Positions 54,288-62,887 of a stretch of 64,000 bases of DNA are shown here, one piece after another (the first letter of the stretch is position 1; each line of letters opens with the position of its first letter). Below the pieces are notes generated by a model. It had not been told where the DNA came from. It worked only from the letters and a program-made list of their open reading frames with translations, and made no database searches. Source of the stretch: Paenibacillus sp. RC67 (GTDB lineage: Bacteria > Bacillota > Bacilli > Paenibacillales > NBRC-103111); contig NZ_CP125098.1 of NCBI RefSeq assembly GCF_030020805.1, forward strand, positions 1,840,001-1,904,000. The letters run 5' to 3'. The position numbers and the translations under genes were made by a program.

Positions 54288-55854
54288 ACAACTGGATTCC
54301 TATATCCAGGATCGACTTTCGCCACTGGAAAGCCAGAAGTTCGAAAAGCATGTGGAGCAGTGCGTTTATTGTCAAAATCAACTTGCAGGCATATACGAAA
54401 CCTTACCGGTGCTGGACATTCAATTGGAGGAAGCCCCTCTGCTCTCTGAAGCTTTTACGAAGGGGATTTTGCATCAATTGAATGATAAACGGCGAATGAG
54501 GGCGACAAGAAAAATAAGGTGGGGCACCGTATGGAAAGCGGTTGCTGTTTCATTCATAGGCTTCCTATTGGTGTTATCCTTGAGCGCTTTCTTATCTCCG
54601 ACTTTAGCTAATTATGTGAAAAGCTTTTTCATGACAACCCGGGGAGATCAGGGACTTAAGCATGCCGCTGAGATGGGAATGTCAACTCCACATGATGTGA
54701 GGATTGTAGACCAAGGAATTACTCTCCATATTCAAGAAGTGCTTGCCGATACGGAACGGGTGGCTGTAGTGTGCGACGTGCTGGATGCAAACGGTCAATC
54801 GCTTGTTGGCAGGGATGATGTTGATCTGATTAAAGGAATCAAGCTGACGGATGTAACAGGGCAAACCGAGATCGGATCTTGGACGTACAAAATGATTCAG
54901 GAGCGTGCGCTTCTGGAAAGCGAGATAGGCAATTTGCTGTTTCAGGGAAAGTTGCCTGATGAAGTCGTTATAGATATTAACTATACCGAACTGGGAGGAA
55001 TCAAGGGCAATTGGAAGAAGCAAATTCCTGTTCATCTCACCAAAGCCAAAGCTGCGTCGAAGACAGTTAAGATTGAACAGCGCTATACGTCACCGCAGGG
55101 CTATGTGATCGGACTTCAGCGGGTTGAGCTTGCGCCAAGCGGTGTTGGCGTCGTATTGGAGACGAACGAGGAAAATGTGTTGCAGGGCGAGCCTCCTATG
55201 TACAATTTTGCCTACCGGTTGTTGGATGATCAAGGCCGAACCCTTCGGGTTCATGAAGAGTTCATTGAAGAGGAAGGGTATAAATCGGAACAGCTTACGT
55301 TAATGGGGCCCGTTACTCAACCTGGCAGTGCTCCCGGATGGAAAGTATGGAGTGATTTGTTCGCTCCGTTAAAAGAAAATTCTACGAGCAAGCTTACGTT
55401 CAAGCTCGATGCTATCTATGTCCAAGAAAAGGTGAATGCGAGTAAGGAAATCACACCAAAGCAGCTCAAGGAACAACCAGTGGCTCTTGAAAGCAAAGGA
55501 AACCGGATTACATTAAGCCATTTCCGGATCAAACAAGATAAGGCTGAAGAGATGTTTCTTGGACAACCTGTACCGAAAAATGGCGCTATGATGGAGTTTG
55601 AAGGAACCTTAGCCCAGCATGTTATTGCGATAGGCGATATTAGGGTTACGGATGACAAAGGGGGCATGCTGCCGTCAGGGTTCTCCATTCATGAAAGATG
55701 GAAGGATTCAGAAGGTTTAGTTCACATCCGCGGTCTGCTATCGATTCCTGATATGGTGGAGGAACCGAATCGCTTGACCATTGGCTTCCACCAGCTTAAC
55801 AAAAAGAACGTGGATGTCGATTGGGAAGTGCCTATCCTCTTAAATCCCAATTAA
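54268..55854 (+). CDS. Anti-sigma factor with zinc finger and DUF4179-like extracytoplasmic domain
   Basis: About 528 aa. ATG 54268 follows AAAGGAGGTG; the GTG at 54259 lies inside that site. The N-terminal zf-HC2 domain is H28-x3-C32-x2-C35 (FEKHVEQCVYCQNQL), which binds and holds the sigma factor. One membrane helix spans about 88-110 (AVAVSFIGFLLVLSLSAFLS). The long external part is beta-rich (GITLHIQEVLADTERVAVVC) and fits DUF4179 anti-sigma proteins. It inactivates the coupled ECF sigma until an envelope signal is received. Confidence 0.9.
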   Translation: MKCTISEQLDSYIQDRLSPLESQKFEKHVEQCVYCQNQLAGIYETLPVLDIQLEEAPLLSEAFTKGILHQLNDKRRMRATRKIRWGTVWKAVAVSFIGFLLVLSLSAFLSPTLANYVKSFFMTTRGDQGLKHAAEMGMSTPHDVRIVDQGITLHIQEVLADTERVAVVCDVLDANGQSLVGRDDVDLIKGIKLTDVTGQTEIGSWTYKMIQERALLESEIGNLLFQGKLPDEVVIDINYTELGGIKGNWKKQIPVHLTKAKAASKTVKIEQRYTSPQGYVIGLQRVELAPSGVGVVLETNEENVLQGEPPMYNFAYRLLDDQGRTLRVHEEFIEEEGYKSEQLTLMGPVTQPGSAPGWKVWSDLFAPLKENSTSKLTFKLDAIYVQEKVNASKEITPKQLKEQPVALESKGNRITLSHFRIKQDKAEEMFLGQPVPKNGAMMEFEGTLAQHVIAIGDIRVTDDKGGMLPSGFSIHERWKDSEGLVHIRGLLSIPDMVEEPNRLTIGFHQLNKKNVDVDWEVPILLNPN

Positions 55855-55958
55855 TGCGGCTCGACCCCCTTTAAACGCTAGATCACTTACGAAGGTGTGT
55901 AGCATCAGAATGTACAGATATCGGACAGTGCTATGTATCGAACGACGGGGGCTTTTTC

Positions 55959-56162
55959 ATGAATCTATCGAACTGCCGCGGCTGCGGCAAGCTTCACATG
56001 CAAAGCGAGAAGGTGCTGTGCGCCGATTGCTTCAAGCTTCATCTCGAACAAAGTCATCAGGTCAAGATGTTCCTTCAAGCAAACCCACGCGCCTCCGCGA
56101 TGGATCTTGCAAGAGAAATGGGACTCTCCTTAAAGCAAGTTAACGAGCTCGTCGGCCGGTAA
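55959..56162 (+). CDS. Small zinc-ribbon protein, YvyF-like
   Basis: 67 aa. Zinc ribbon C6-x2-C9 and C21-x2-C24 (NCRGCGKLHM, CADCFKLH), then a short helix-turn-helix-like tail (SAMDLAREMGLSLKQVNELV). This resembles the N-terminal part of the flagellar-operon protein YvyF (TIGR03826), which is longer. There are no flagellar genes nearby. GGGGG precedes the ATG with eight-base spacing. It may be a short regulatory paralogue. Confidence 0.7.
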   Translation: MNLSNCRGCGKLHMQSEKVLCADCFKLHLEQSHQVKMFLQANPRASAMDLAREMGLSLKQVNELVGR

Positions 56163-56189
56163 ACTCTTCTTGAGAGTTGCCGGTTTTTT
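56156..56189 (+). terminator. Terminator overlapping end of zinc-ribbon gene
   Basis: CCGGTAAACTCT pairs with AGAGTTGCCGG (one mismatch and bulge), with loop TCTTG, followed by T6. It begins inside the last codons of the small gene. Confidence 0.85.
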
Positions 56190-56210
56190 ATTTGATTTGG
56201 TAAGATGCAT

Positions 56211-57464
56211 TTATTTTGTTTTTTTCATTCCCAGAAATGAAGTATCTCCGTTATCGTCAATTGTAAATTCACAATCCCATTCGTACCAAGTATGATGAAA
56301 TTTGGTTTCCGACACCGGATAGAATGGGAGATACGCCTCATCGTTAAAGATGAAGAACAATTGATCCTCGTTTCTATCCACTACGGCTTTACAATCATAT
56401 CCTTTTCCTTCGTAATTCCCTATATATCTGGCATATAAGTCATCTCGGAGAGGGTACCTATTAGGTTTGTTAGGAACCGTTGCCTTCTCCCCAAAAACCA
56501 AGCTTGCTAGCCTGTCAGTCAGCTTTAATATGGGGACGAAATCATAGTTGGTCAACATAATGATCGTAACTTTCTCGTTAGGATAACGCTGCATATCACT
56601 TCGATGGCCGCGATAAGCTCCTGAATGATGGATTCTTTTACGATTATAACGTTCATCAATAAACCAACCGAATCCATAGTTAAAGGTGGGTTTAAACACT
56701 TGGTCCAAAGCAGCCTGTGAGACGAGCTTTTCGGTATACAAAGCTTGGTCCCATTTAAACAGGTCTTCAACAGTTGAATACATGGCCCCTGCCCCAAACA
56801 TACCGCTCATGTTCAAGTATTCACATTGAATAAATTGTTCCCATGAAGAATGATATCCTGAAGACATATGGGGAATTACTTTTCTTTGGTGGAAGATACC
56901 CGTGTTGTCCATTCCTAAAGGCTGGAGTATATTACGAATTAAAAATTCCTCAAAACTCAAACCAGTGGTAATCTCTATAATCATCCCAAGTAAATAATAC
57001 GCTGAATTGGTGTAAGAGAAGGAAGCTCCTGGCTTAAACTGAAGCGGTTTATCCATTAATTGTTTAATGACGTCCTGGTGCGTAAGCTCTAACTTGTTAA
57101 GTCGGAAATGGTATCCAGGTAAGCTAGTATAGTTAACAAGTCCAGCAGTATGATTCAATAAATGAATGATAGCAATACCTTTATTCGCAAATTCGGGTAA
57201 GTAAGCACCAATATCATCTTCAAGCTTAAGAAGGTTTCGTTCATATAGCATCATAATCGCTAAAGCAGTAAAGCTTTTGCTTAGTGACCATATTCGAAAT
57301 TTAGTTTCAATGGTGTTGAGTACTTGGTGTTCGATGTTGGCATAACCGTAGGCTTTTTGAAAAATAATATTTCCCTCATGAGCTATTAACACCGTCCCGC
57401 TTAACGTCCATTTCCTCTCGTATTCTACTAAATAATCCTCTAAAGCATCAACGATTGCGTCCAT
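56211..57464 (-). CDS. Serine hydrolase, class C beta-lactamase family
   Basis: About 417 aa; ATG 57464 follows GGAGG. Active-site motifs of the penicillin-binding/esterase family: S60-L-S-K63 (FRIWSLSKSFTALAI), Tyr motif YTN in FSYTNSAYYLLGMI and HSG in RIHHSGAYRGHRSD. There is no signal peptide, so it is more likely a cytoplasmic or loosely exported esterase or D-aminopeptidase than a secreted beta-lactamase. The C-terminal 90 residues form an extra beta domain. It is monocistronic. Confidence 0.88.
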   Translation of the reverse strand: MDAIVDALEDYLVEYERKWTLSGTVLIAHEGNIIFQKAYGYANIEHQVLNTIETKFRIWSLSKSFTALAIMMLYERNLLKLEDDIGAYLPEFANKGIAIIHLLNHTAGLVNYTSLPGYHFRLNKLELTHQDVIKQLMDKPLQFKPGASFSYTNSAYYLLGMIIEITTGLSFEEFLIRNILQPLGMDNTGIFHQRKVIPHMSSGYHSSWEQFIQCEYLNMSGMFGAGAMYSTVEDLFKWDQALYTEKLVSQAALDQVFKPTFNYGFGWFIDERYNRKRIHHSGAYRGHRSDMQRYPNEKVTIIMLTNYDFVPILKLTDRLASLVFGEKATVPNKPNRYPLRDDLYARYIGNYEGKGYDCKAVVDRNEDQLFFIFNDEAYLPFYPVSETKFHHTWYEWDCEFTIDDNGDTSFLGMKKTK

Positions 57465-57690
57465 TAGAATGACCTCCACCTTATTTAGAGTGCCAATATT
57501 CGTTCTGTATACAATAACGCTCTATCAATTATATTACACAATATTACATATTGTCCTTATTTTATAAGACACACAAAAAAGAAAAGCCATTTCTCAAGCT
57601 TTTCTTCTCCGTATTATACATGCGATAAAATGGTGGCGTTCAACAATAATTCTTACACACATCTATCTATATATAGATTTGAATTTCCTA

Positions 57691-57981
57691 GGCGTGTTTC
57701 CAAGTAGTTGGTTGATGGGATTTTGGACAATTCGGGAATACATCGCCTTGCTTTAATTCGATCCTTTGCCCGTCATTATCTGTGTAACTACCGGCCTCAG
57801 TTACTTTATCACCTGTTCTATGCTGATGATCAGCATGTCTCCAAGTAGTCGTTTTGTTGGTTACAGGACAATTGGGAAATTGATCTCCTTTTTCAAGAGT
57901 TCGAGTCTCCCCTGATGCACATACATATTTTCCTGTTTCAGCAACACTTTCATTGGTCTGATGTAAGTCTTTGGTCAGCAT
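57691..57981 (-). CDS. Tandem YjzC-like small protein
   Basis: About 97 aa. ATG 57981 follows AGAGG. Two internal copies of one unit are visible: GKYVCASGETRTLEKGDQFP then NCPVTNKTTTWRHA, and GSYTDNDGQRIELKQGDVFP then NCPKSHQPTTWKHA. Each resembles the single unit of YjzC-type proteins (GxY, KxGDxFP, TW). The function of the family is unknown to me. It is flanked by AT-rich intergenic DNA and stands alone. The stop lies at about 57688-57690. Confidence 0.7.
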
Positions 57982-58217
57982 ACTAATCATCCTCTCATAC
58001 TGTTATTACTTCGTCCTTCAAATACAACTAACGAAGTTGTCATGTATTACCCTTAAAATTACATGCTTAACCACTCCAAAACTGAAACATCTCGTCAGTA
58101 TGCGAATGTCAAATGTCTGCTCCCAATTTTATCTGAATGAGAAAAGAAGTCTTTTTTTGTTAAACGTAATAAATACTATTTACATTTGGGCAGGCATCAT
58201 ATAATATAAAACCATAT

Positions 58218-58238
58218 TATTAGTAATTATTACGAATA
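58218..58238 (+). promoter_or_regulatory. Zur box
   Basis: The palindrome GTAATTATTAC (58223-58233) is the core of the Bacillus Zur operator (CGTAATNATTACG), and the flanks TATTA and GAATA extend it. It is about 50 bp before the zinc importer operon, so zinc-replete cells should repress it. The rest of the 302-bp gap to 57981 is AT-rich with no other feature recognised. Confidence 0.85.
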
Positions 58239-58283
58239 TAACACTAGTTAGTGTTTCAGAGCTGAAAGGAGTGTCTTCTTAGG

Positions 58284-58991
58284 ATGGAACTAGCGTCTAT
58301 GAACAAAGTTGTCTTTGGTTACTCGGAGTATCCTTGTCTGGACGACGTTAATCTTACGATAACCTCAGGGGAGTTCGTGGCTGTTACTGGCCCTAATGGG
58401 GCAGCGAAGACAACACTGTTGAAGCTTATGCTCGGCCTGCTTAAGCCTTGGAGCGGTCAAGTCCAGCGCAGCGGTCTTGGTGCTCAAGGTGGAAAGCTGA
58501 TTACAGGCTATGTACCGCAGCAGATGGCTTCTTTTAACAGCGGCTTTCCCAGTAAAGTGATCGAATGGGTCCGATCGGGTAGGTGGAACCGAAAGCGCTG
58601 GTATGAGCGATTGAATGAAGAAGATCACCGGATTGTAGAGCAGGCGCTTAGAGAGGTAGGGATGTGGAATCAACGAAATACGAGAATCGGCGAGCTGTCT
58701 GGAGGTCAAAAGCAGCGCATCGGCGTGGCGAGGGCATTGGCACAGGAACCTGATCTGTTCGTTCTGGATGAACCGACAACGGGCATGGACGTGGAAAGCC
58801 GACAACAATTTTACGAGCTGATGCATAGGCAGGTGAAGGATTGTGGAAGATCCATCGTTATGGTAACTCACGGTTTGGAGGAAGTGCTTCCCAAAATCGA
58901 CCGTGTTATCGAATTGAAGCGAAAGGAGGGAGGGGATTGGAAATGCTGCACTACGAGTTCATGCAGCGGGCATTTTTGGCCGGGGGGATAG
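58284..58991 (+). CDS. znuC: Zinc ABC transporter ATP-binding protein
   Basis: 235 aa. Walker A reads GPNGAAKTT (about 36-44), with Ala where Gly is standard before the Lys. The signature is LSGGQKQR, Walker B is DLFVLDEPTTGMD and the switch His is in VMVTHGLEE. It is the ATPase of a Zn(II) (or Mn) importer with the permease and binding protein that follow. Start ATG 58284; AAAGGAG is 13 bases upstream, so ATG 58302 is a possible alternative. Overlaps znuB by 49 bp. Confidence 0.93.
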   Translation: MELASMNKVVFGYSEYPCLDDVNLTITSGEFVAVTGPNGAAKTTLLKLMLGLLKPWSGQVQRSGLGAQGGKLITGYVPQQMASFNSGFPSKVIEWVRSGRWNRKRWYERLNEEDHRIVEQALREVGMWNQRNTRIGELSGGQKQRIGVARALAQEPDLFVLDEPTTGMDVESRQQFYELMHRQVKDCGRSIVMVTHGLEEVLPKIDRVIELKRKEGGDWKCCTTSSCSGHFWPGG

Positions 58992-59827
58992 TGTCTATTC
59001 TTGCCTCAGTGCTCGGGGTCTATTTAATGCTTCGCCGACAGGCTTTAATGGCTGATACGTTATCCCACGTTTCCTTGGCAGGTGTCGCGATAGGTGGGCT
59101 TCTCCATTGGAATCCAGTAGTAACAGCCTTTGCTGCGGCAGTGATCGGTGCGTGCGGTGTTGAGTACGTTAGAAGATCGTTCAAAGCTTTCAGCGAAATA
59201 TCTATCGCGATCATCATGATAGGCGGCTTGGGCTTTGCGGTTGTTACCATGAATATGAACCAAGGTCTCAGTAAAAGCATGAGCTCCTATTTGTTCGGCT
59301 CCATTCTGGCTGTGAACACGGTAGAGCTTTGGTTGATGTTAGGGGTAGCTGCAGCCGGAGGCTTATATTTTTACTTCATGCGCAGATCTTTGTATGTGCT
59401 GACCTTCAATGAGGATACAGCGGAAACGAGCGGGGTGCACGTAAGGCTGCTCTCTTTTTCATTCAGTGTAGTGACCGGTATGGCGGTAGCTGTAGCGATG
59501 CCGATTGTGGGCGTACTGCTGGTATCTTCGTTAGTTATTTTGCCTGCTGCACTGGCGATTCGGATTGCACCGGGTTTTGTGGCTTCGATCTGGCTATCGA
59601 TTCTCATCGGGCTCACAGGTGTGTGTACGGGGCTTGCTGCGTCTTATCAGTTGAGCACGCCACCGGGAGGGACGATAGCGCTCGCGCTGCTGCTGTTCTT
59701 AATAAGCGGACTGTTGTTGAAAAGAGGCTGGCTGTACATAGGGAAGCTTCGCAATAAGAGACATCCGCAAAGAGTGGAGCAACAATCGGGGGAAGATGTG
59801 GTGATGATTTCTCAGGGGACACCGTGA
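58943..59827 (+). CDS. znuB: Zinc ABC transporter permease
   Basis: About 294 aa. ATG 58943 has AGGGAGGGG seven bases upstream; the frame itself opens at 58841 inside znuC. ABC-3 family permease with 7-8 helices; typical segments are LGVYLMLRRQALMADTLSHV and VGVLLVSSLVILPAALAIRI. It forms the membrane channel for zinc with ZnuC as motor. Confidence 0.94.
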   Translation: MLHYEFMQRAFLAGGIVSILASVLGVYLMLRRQALMADTLSHVSLAGVAIGGLLHWNPVVTAFAAAVIGACGVEYVRRSFKAFSEISIAIIMIGGLGFAVVTMNMNQGLSKSMSSYLFGSILAVNTVELWLMLGVAAAGGLYFYFMRRSLYVLTFNEDTAETSGVHVRLLSFSFSVVTGMAVAVAMPIVGVLLVSSLVILPAALAIRIAPGFVASIWLSILIGLTGVCTGLAASYQLSTPPGGTIALALLLFLISGLLLKRGWLYIGKLRNKRHPQRVEQQSGEDVVMISQGTP

Positions 59828-59916
59828 GGAATCCATGGACCAAGAGGAAAAATACAGGACTTGTACAGGAGTCCTTAAGATTTTAAACAAACAATGAAAG
59901 ATAACGGAGGATGAAG

Positions 59917-60960
59917 ATGAAATCATTATTTCTTACTAAATTATTAAGCTTGGTGCTTGTGACCGGTATGATAACAGCGGGGTGCGGCGCAGCCGAGCAA
60001 GCATCGGCTCCTAAATCGAACTTAAAGACGAATACGGAGTCTAACGTGTCCGGGAAAGAATCCCCTTCGCAGCAATCTAAGCTGAAAGTAGTGACGAGCT
60101 TTTACCCGTTGTATGAGTTTTCACGTCATGTCGCAGGTGACAAGGCAGAGGTCGTTAACTTAATTCCGAGCGGCGTGGAGCCTCATGATTGGGAGCCGAC
60201 GGCACAGGATATGAAGCTGATACAAGAGGCCGGTGTGTTTGTATATAATGGTGCAGGATTGGAGAGCTGGGCGGATAAAGTGTTAAGCAGCTTTAACAAG
60301 AATAAAGCTGCTGTAGTCGAAGCCAGCAAAAATATGGAATTACTAGAGGGTGTAGAGCTCGATGAGGATGACGATCATGACCATGATCATGGCAAGGAGG
60401 CTGATGCTAAGCAAAGCGGAGGACAAGAGCAAGCTCCGGCCGATCCGCATGTATGGCTCGATCCTGTGTTAGCCCAAAAAGAGGTTCTGTCTATCCAGGC
60501 TGCACTGGAGCAGGCTGATCCGGCCAATAAAGAGGCGTACAAGAAGAACGCTGATGCTTACATTGCCAAGCTGCAGGAGCTGGACAAGTCGTTCAAGGAC
60601 GGACTTGCCTCCGTCAAACGTAAGGAGTTCGTTACGCAGCACGCAGCCTTCGGCTATATGGCTAAACGATATGGCTTGACGCAGATACCTATTGCAGGCT
60701 TATCTCCGGAGCAGGAGCCAACCCCAAGCAAGATGGGGGATATAATCAAATTCGCCAAGGAGAAGCAGGTGAAGACAATCTTCTTCGAGACGCTGGTCAA
60801 TCCGAAAGTAGCTGAGGCAGTAGCCAAGGAGTTGGGAGCCAAGACGGCTGTGCTGAACCCGATCGAAGGACTAACGGATGAAGATAAAGCCAAAAATCTG
60901 GATTACATCGGTATTATGAACAATAATCTGGCTGCGTTAAAGGCCGCGTTGAATGAATAG
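59917..60960 (+). CDS. znuA: Zinc-binding lipoprotein
   Basis: About 347 aa. ATG 59917 lies six bases after CGGAGG. The lipobox is GMITAGC (Cys about residue 20). Cluster A-I metal-binding fold with His in GVEPHDWEPT, PHVWLDPVL and VTQHAAFGYM and a late Glu/Asp. A His/Asp-rich loop (DEDDDHDHDHGKEAD, near residue 151) is the mark of zinc rather than manganese specificity. It captures Zn(II) at the cell surface and passes it to ZnuB. Confidence 0.95.
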   Translation: MKSLFLTKLLSLVLVTGMITAGCGAAEQASAPKSNLKTNTESNVSGKESPSQQSKLKVVTSFYPLYEFSRHVAGDKAEVVNLIPSGVEPHDWEPTAQDMKLIQEAGVFVYNGAGLESWADKVLSSFNKNKAAVVEASKNMELLEGVELDEDDDHDHDHGKEADAKQSGGQEQAPADPHVWLDPVLAQKEVLSIQAALEQADPANKEAYKKNADAYIAKLQELDKSFKDGLASVKRKEFVTQHAAFGYMAKRYGLTQIPIAGLSPEQEPTPSKMGDIIKFAKEKQVKTIFFETLVNPKVAEAVAKELGAKTAVLNPIEGLTDEDKAKNLDYIGIMNNNLAALKAALNE

Positions 60961-60968
60961 TTAATGTA

Positions 60969-61023
60969 AAAAGATCGATGCTTCTCCACTCATAGACGAG
61001 CGGGGAACATCGATCTTTTCTAT
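60969..61023. terminator. Bidirectional terminator between znuA and serS
   Basis: AAAAGATCGATG (60969-60980) pairs perfectly with CATCGATCTTTT (61008-61019), with T-runs on both strands. It lies between convergent genes. Confidence 0.9.
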
Positions 61024-61076
61024 TTACTGCCGATCATAACAGACAGCAGACAACAAGTTGACTGCTGCAGTCTAGC

Positions 61077-62387
61077 TTACACAGAGGCTTCGTTATGAAC
61101 TGGGCCTCCTGGCGGGACAAGCCGCTCAACACCGTTCATATAAGGCCGCAGAGCAGGAGGAAGCCAAATCGAGCCGTCCTCCTCTTGATGATTCTCAAGC
61201 AGCGGAATCAAAATCCGCGGCGATGCTACTGCCGTATTGTTCAAGGTATAGCAGTAACGCGGCTTTCCTTGAGCATCGCGGTATCTTATATTCGAGCGCC
61301 GGGTCTGGAAGTCGAGTAAGCTCGATGAAGAATGTGTCTCTCCGTAGCTGTCTCGGCTCGGCATCCAGCTCTCGATGTCATATTGCTTGTAGGTTTTCTG
61401 CGACATATCCCCTGTGCAGACCGACATAACCCGATACGGCAGCTTCAACAGCTGCAGCAGCTCTTCCGCATTGCCGGTGATCTCCTGGAGCAGTTCCTCC
61501 GAACGCTCGAGGCTCGCTTCGCAAAGGATGACCTGCTCGACCTTGGAGAATTGATGTACTCGGTATAAGCCGTGCACATCCTTGCCGGCTGAGCCGACCT
61601 CGCTGCGAAAGCAGGTGGAGGCAGCGGCAAGCTTAATCGGCTCTGCTACATCTACGATTTCATTGCTGTAGTACGACACAAGCGGTACCTCGGATGTTCC
61701 GACGAGCCATCTTTCTTCATCGGGAATCGCATATACCTGATCCTCTCCGAGAGGGAAGAACCCGGTTCCGGTCAAAGCTTCGGCTCGTGCCATAAGCGGA
61801 ACCTCCAATGGCTGGAAGCCTTTGCGTATAAGCAAATCCAGCGCCAGTTGTTGAACTGCGCGATGAAGCAGGACACCTGCACCCTTCAAGTAATAATTTC
61901 GGCTTCCTGCTGTTTTCACGCCCCGGGGAATATCGATCATATCATGAAGCTCGCCCAGTGCGACGTGGTCTCTGAGCTTGAAATCCAAGCGGACGGGATA
62001 ACCGACACGTCGGATCTCCACGTTATCCGCATCGGAACGGCCTACGGGTGTATCAGGCGATACGATATTGGGTGCCTGATGCAGCAGCCTCTTACATGCT
62101 TGCTCGGCCGCAGCAAGCTTCTTCTCAAGCCCTGCAAGCTCTCCGTTCCATTCCTTGACGGTCTGTTTACCTTGCTCAGCTTCTTCGAGTTTCCCAGTTT
62201 GCATGAGAAGATTAATGTCCTGAGACAGCTTATTCCTGGCTTGACGAAGGGGCTCAATCTGCAGCAGCAGAGCTCGTTTGTGCTCATCTTGCTCCAGCAG
62301 CTCCTTGATGGATACCTCCATTCCTTTTTGATCGGCTATCGCTTGAAGCCGTTCTCCGTTCTCTCGAATCCATTTGATGTCTAACAT
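61077..62387 (-). CDS. serS: Seryl-tRNA synthetase (divergent class)
   Basis: 436 aa. ATG 62387 (MLDIKWIRENGERLQAIADQ) follows AAAGGAGC; the longer frame runs into the T-box leader. The N-terminal coiled-coil arm binds the tRNA (about 25-105). Motif 2 is FRSEVGSAGKDVHGLYRVHQ and the serine/ATP pocket FSKVEQV follows. Motif 3 reads NNTAVASPRILIPLLENHQE where standard bacterial enzymes have a Gly-Ser-Gly-rich stretch ending GR; this looks more like the variant in secondary or organellar-type SerRS. All catalytic elements seem present. It charges tRNA-Ser and may be a second copy in the genome. Confidence 0.9.
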   Translation of the reverse strand: MLDIKWIRENGERLQAIADQKGMEVSIKELLEQDEHKRALLLQIEPLRQARNKLSQDINLLMQTGKLEEAEQGKQTVKEWNGELAGLEKKLAAAEQACKRLLHQAPNIVSPDTPVGRSDADNVEIRRVGYPVRLDFKLRDHVALGELHDMIDIPRGVKTAGSRNYYLKGAGVLLHRAVQQLALDLLIRKGFQPLEVPLMARAEALTGTGFFPLGEDQVYAIPDEERWLVGTSEVPLVSYYSNEIVDVAEPIKLAAASTCFRSEVGSAGKDVHGLYRVHQFSKVEQVILCEASLERSEELLQEITGNAEELLQLLKLPYRVMSVCTGDMSQKTYKQYDIESWMPSRDSYGETHSSSSLLDFQTRRSNIRYRDAQGKPRYCYTLNNTAVASPRILIPLLENHQEEDGSIWLPPALRPYMNGVERLVPPGGPVHNEASV

Positions 62388-62404
62388 GGTACCGCGCTCC
62401 TTTT

Positions 62405-62617
62405 CGTAAAAAAATACAAAAAGCGCCCTCATCCGTATGGGACGAGGAGCGCTTAGCTCGCGGTGCCACCCAACTTGACCGAACAAACAAGGTTGTTCGA
62501 TCCTCTTTGGTTCCGCGGTAACGGGCGGGTCCGGTTAGCTTAGGGAGCATGAAGCCCCTTGACGAAAACGCCTCCGAGTTGGATTCTCTTCATAGGCATA
62601 ATAGACACGATTTAATT
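62405..62617 (-). ncRNA. T-box leader of serS
   Basis: On the minus strand the T-box sequence GGGTGGCACCGCG lies at 62459-62471. It is followed by a terminator stem (GGACGAGGAGCGCT region 62441-62454 with AGCGCCCTCATCC 62422-62434) and a T-run. Upstream is a long structured region with an AGAG-rich 5' part. A promoter (TTGCAT 62648-62653, 18 bp, TATACT 62624-62629) places the start near 62617. Uncharged tRNA-Ser would favour read-through. A TCC triplet in a possible specifier position (near 62547) fits serine, but I cannot fold stem I with certainty. Confidence 0.88.
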
Positions 62618-62623
62618 TTTCCT

Positions 62624-62653
62624 AGTATAACGTATTCGGCTTTGGTTATGCAA
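62624..62653 (-). promoter_or_regulatory. serS promoter
   Basis: TTGCAT (62648-62653) and TATACT (62624-62629) with an 18-bp spacer on the minus strand. The remaining bases to the GH95 start (62888) contain no other feature that I recognise. Confidence 0.6.
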
Positions 62654-62887
62654 GTGCCGGCTTTTAACAGCTGTGTTCTATGGCTGATAAGTTAGCGCCT
62701 TCAAATTGCCCTACCTTTGTATGAGCAATTAGGGTCCAAAGTATAAGTTATTCTTGCAAATAGAGAGAAAACGTGAATATTGTCTAAATTCATCTGTGTT
62801 TTGTTCATGGTTCGAGACTGTCAGCCCTATTACAATAAGATAAGTCGTGCATGCATGAATACATGAATGATTCGGGAGGGATCCATT

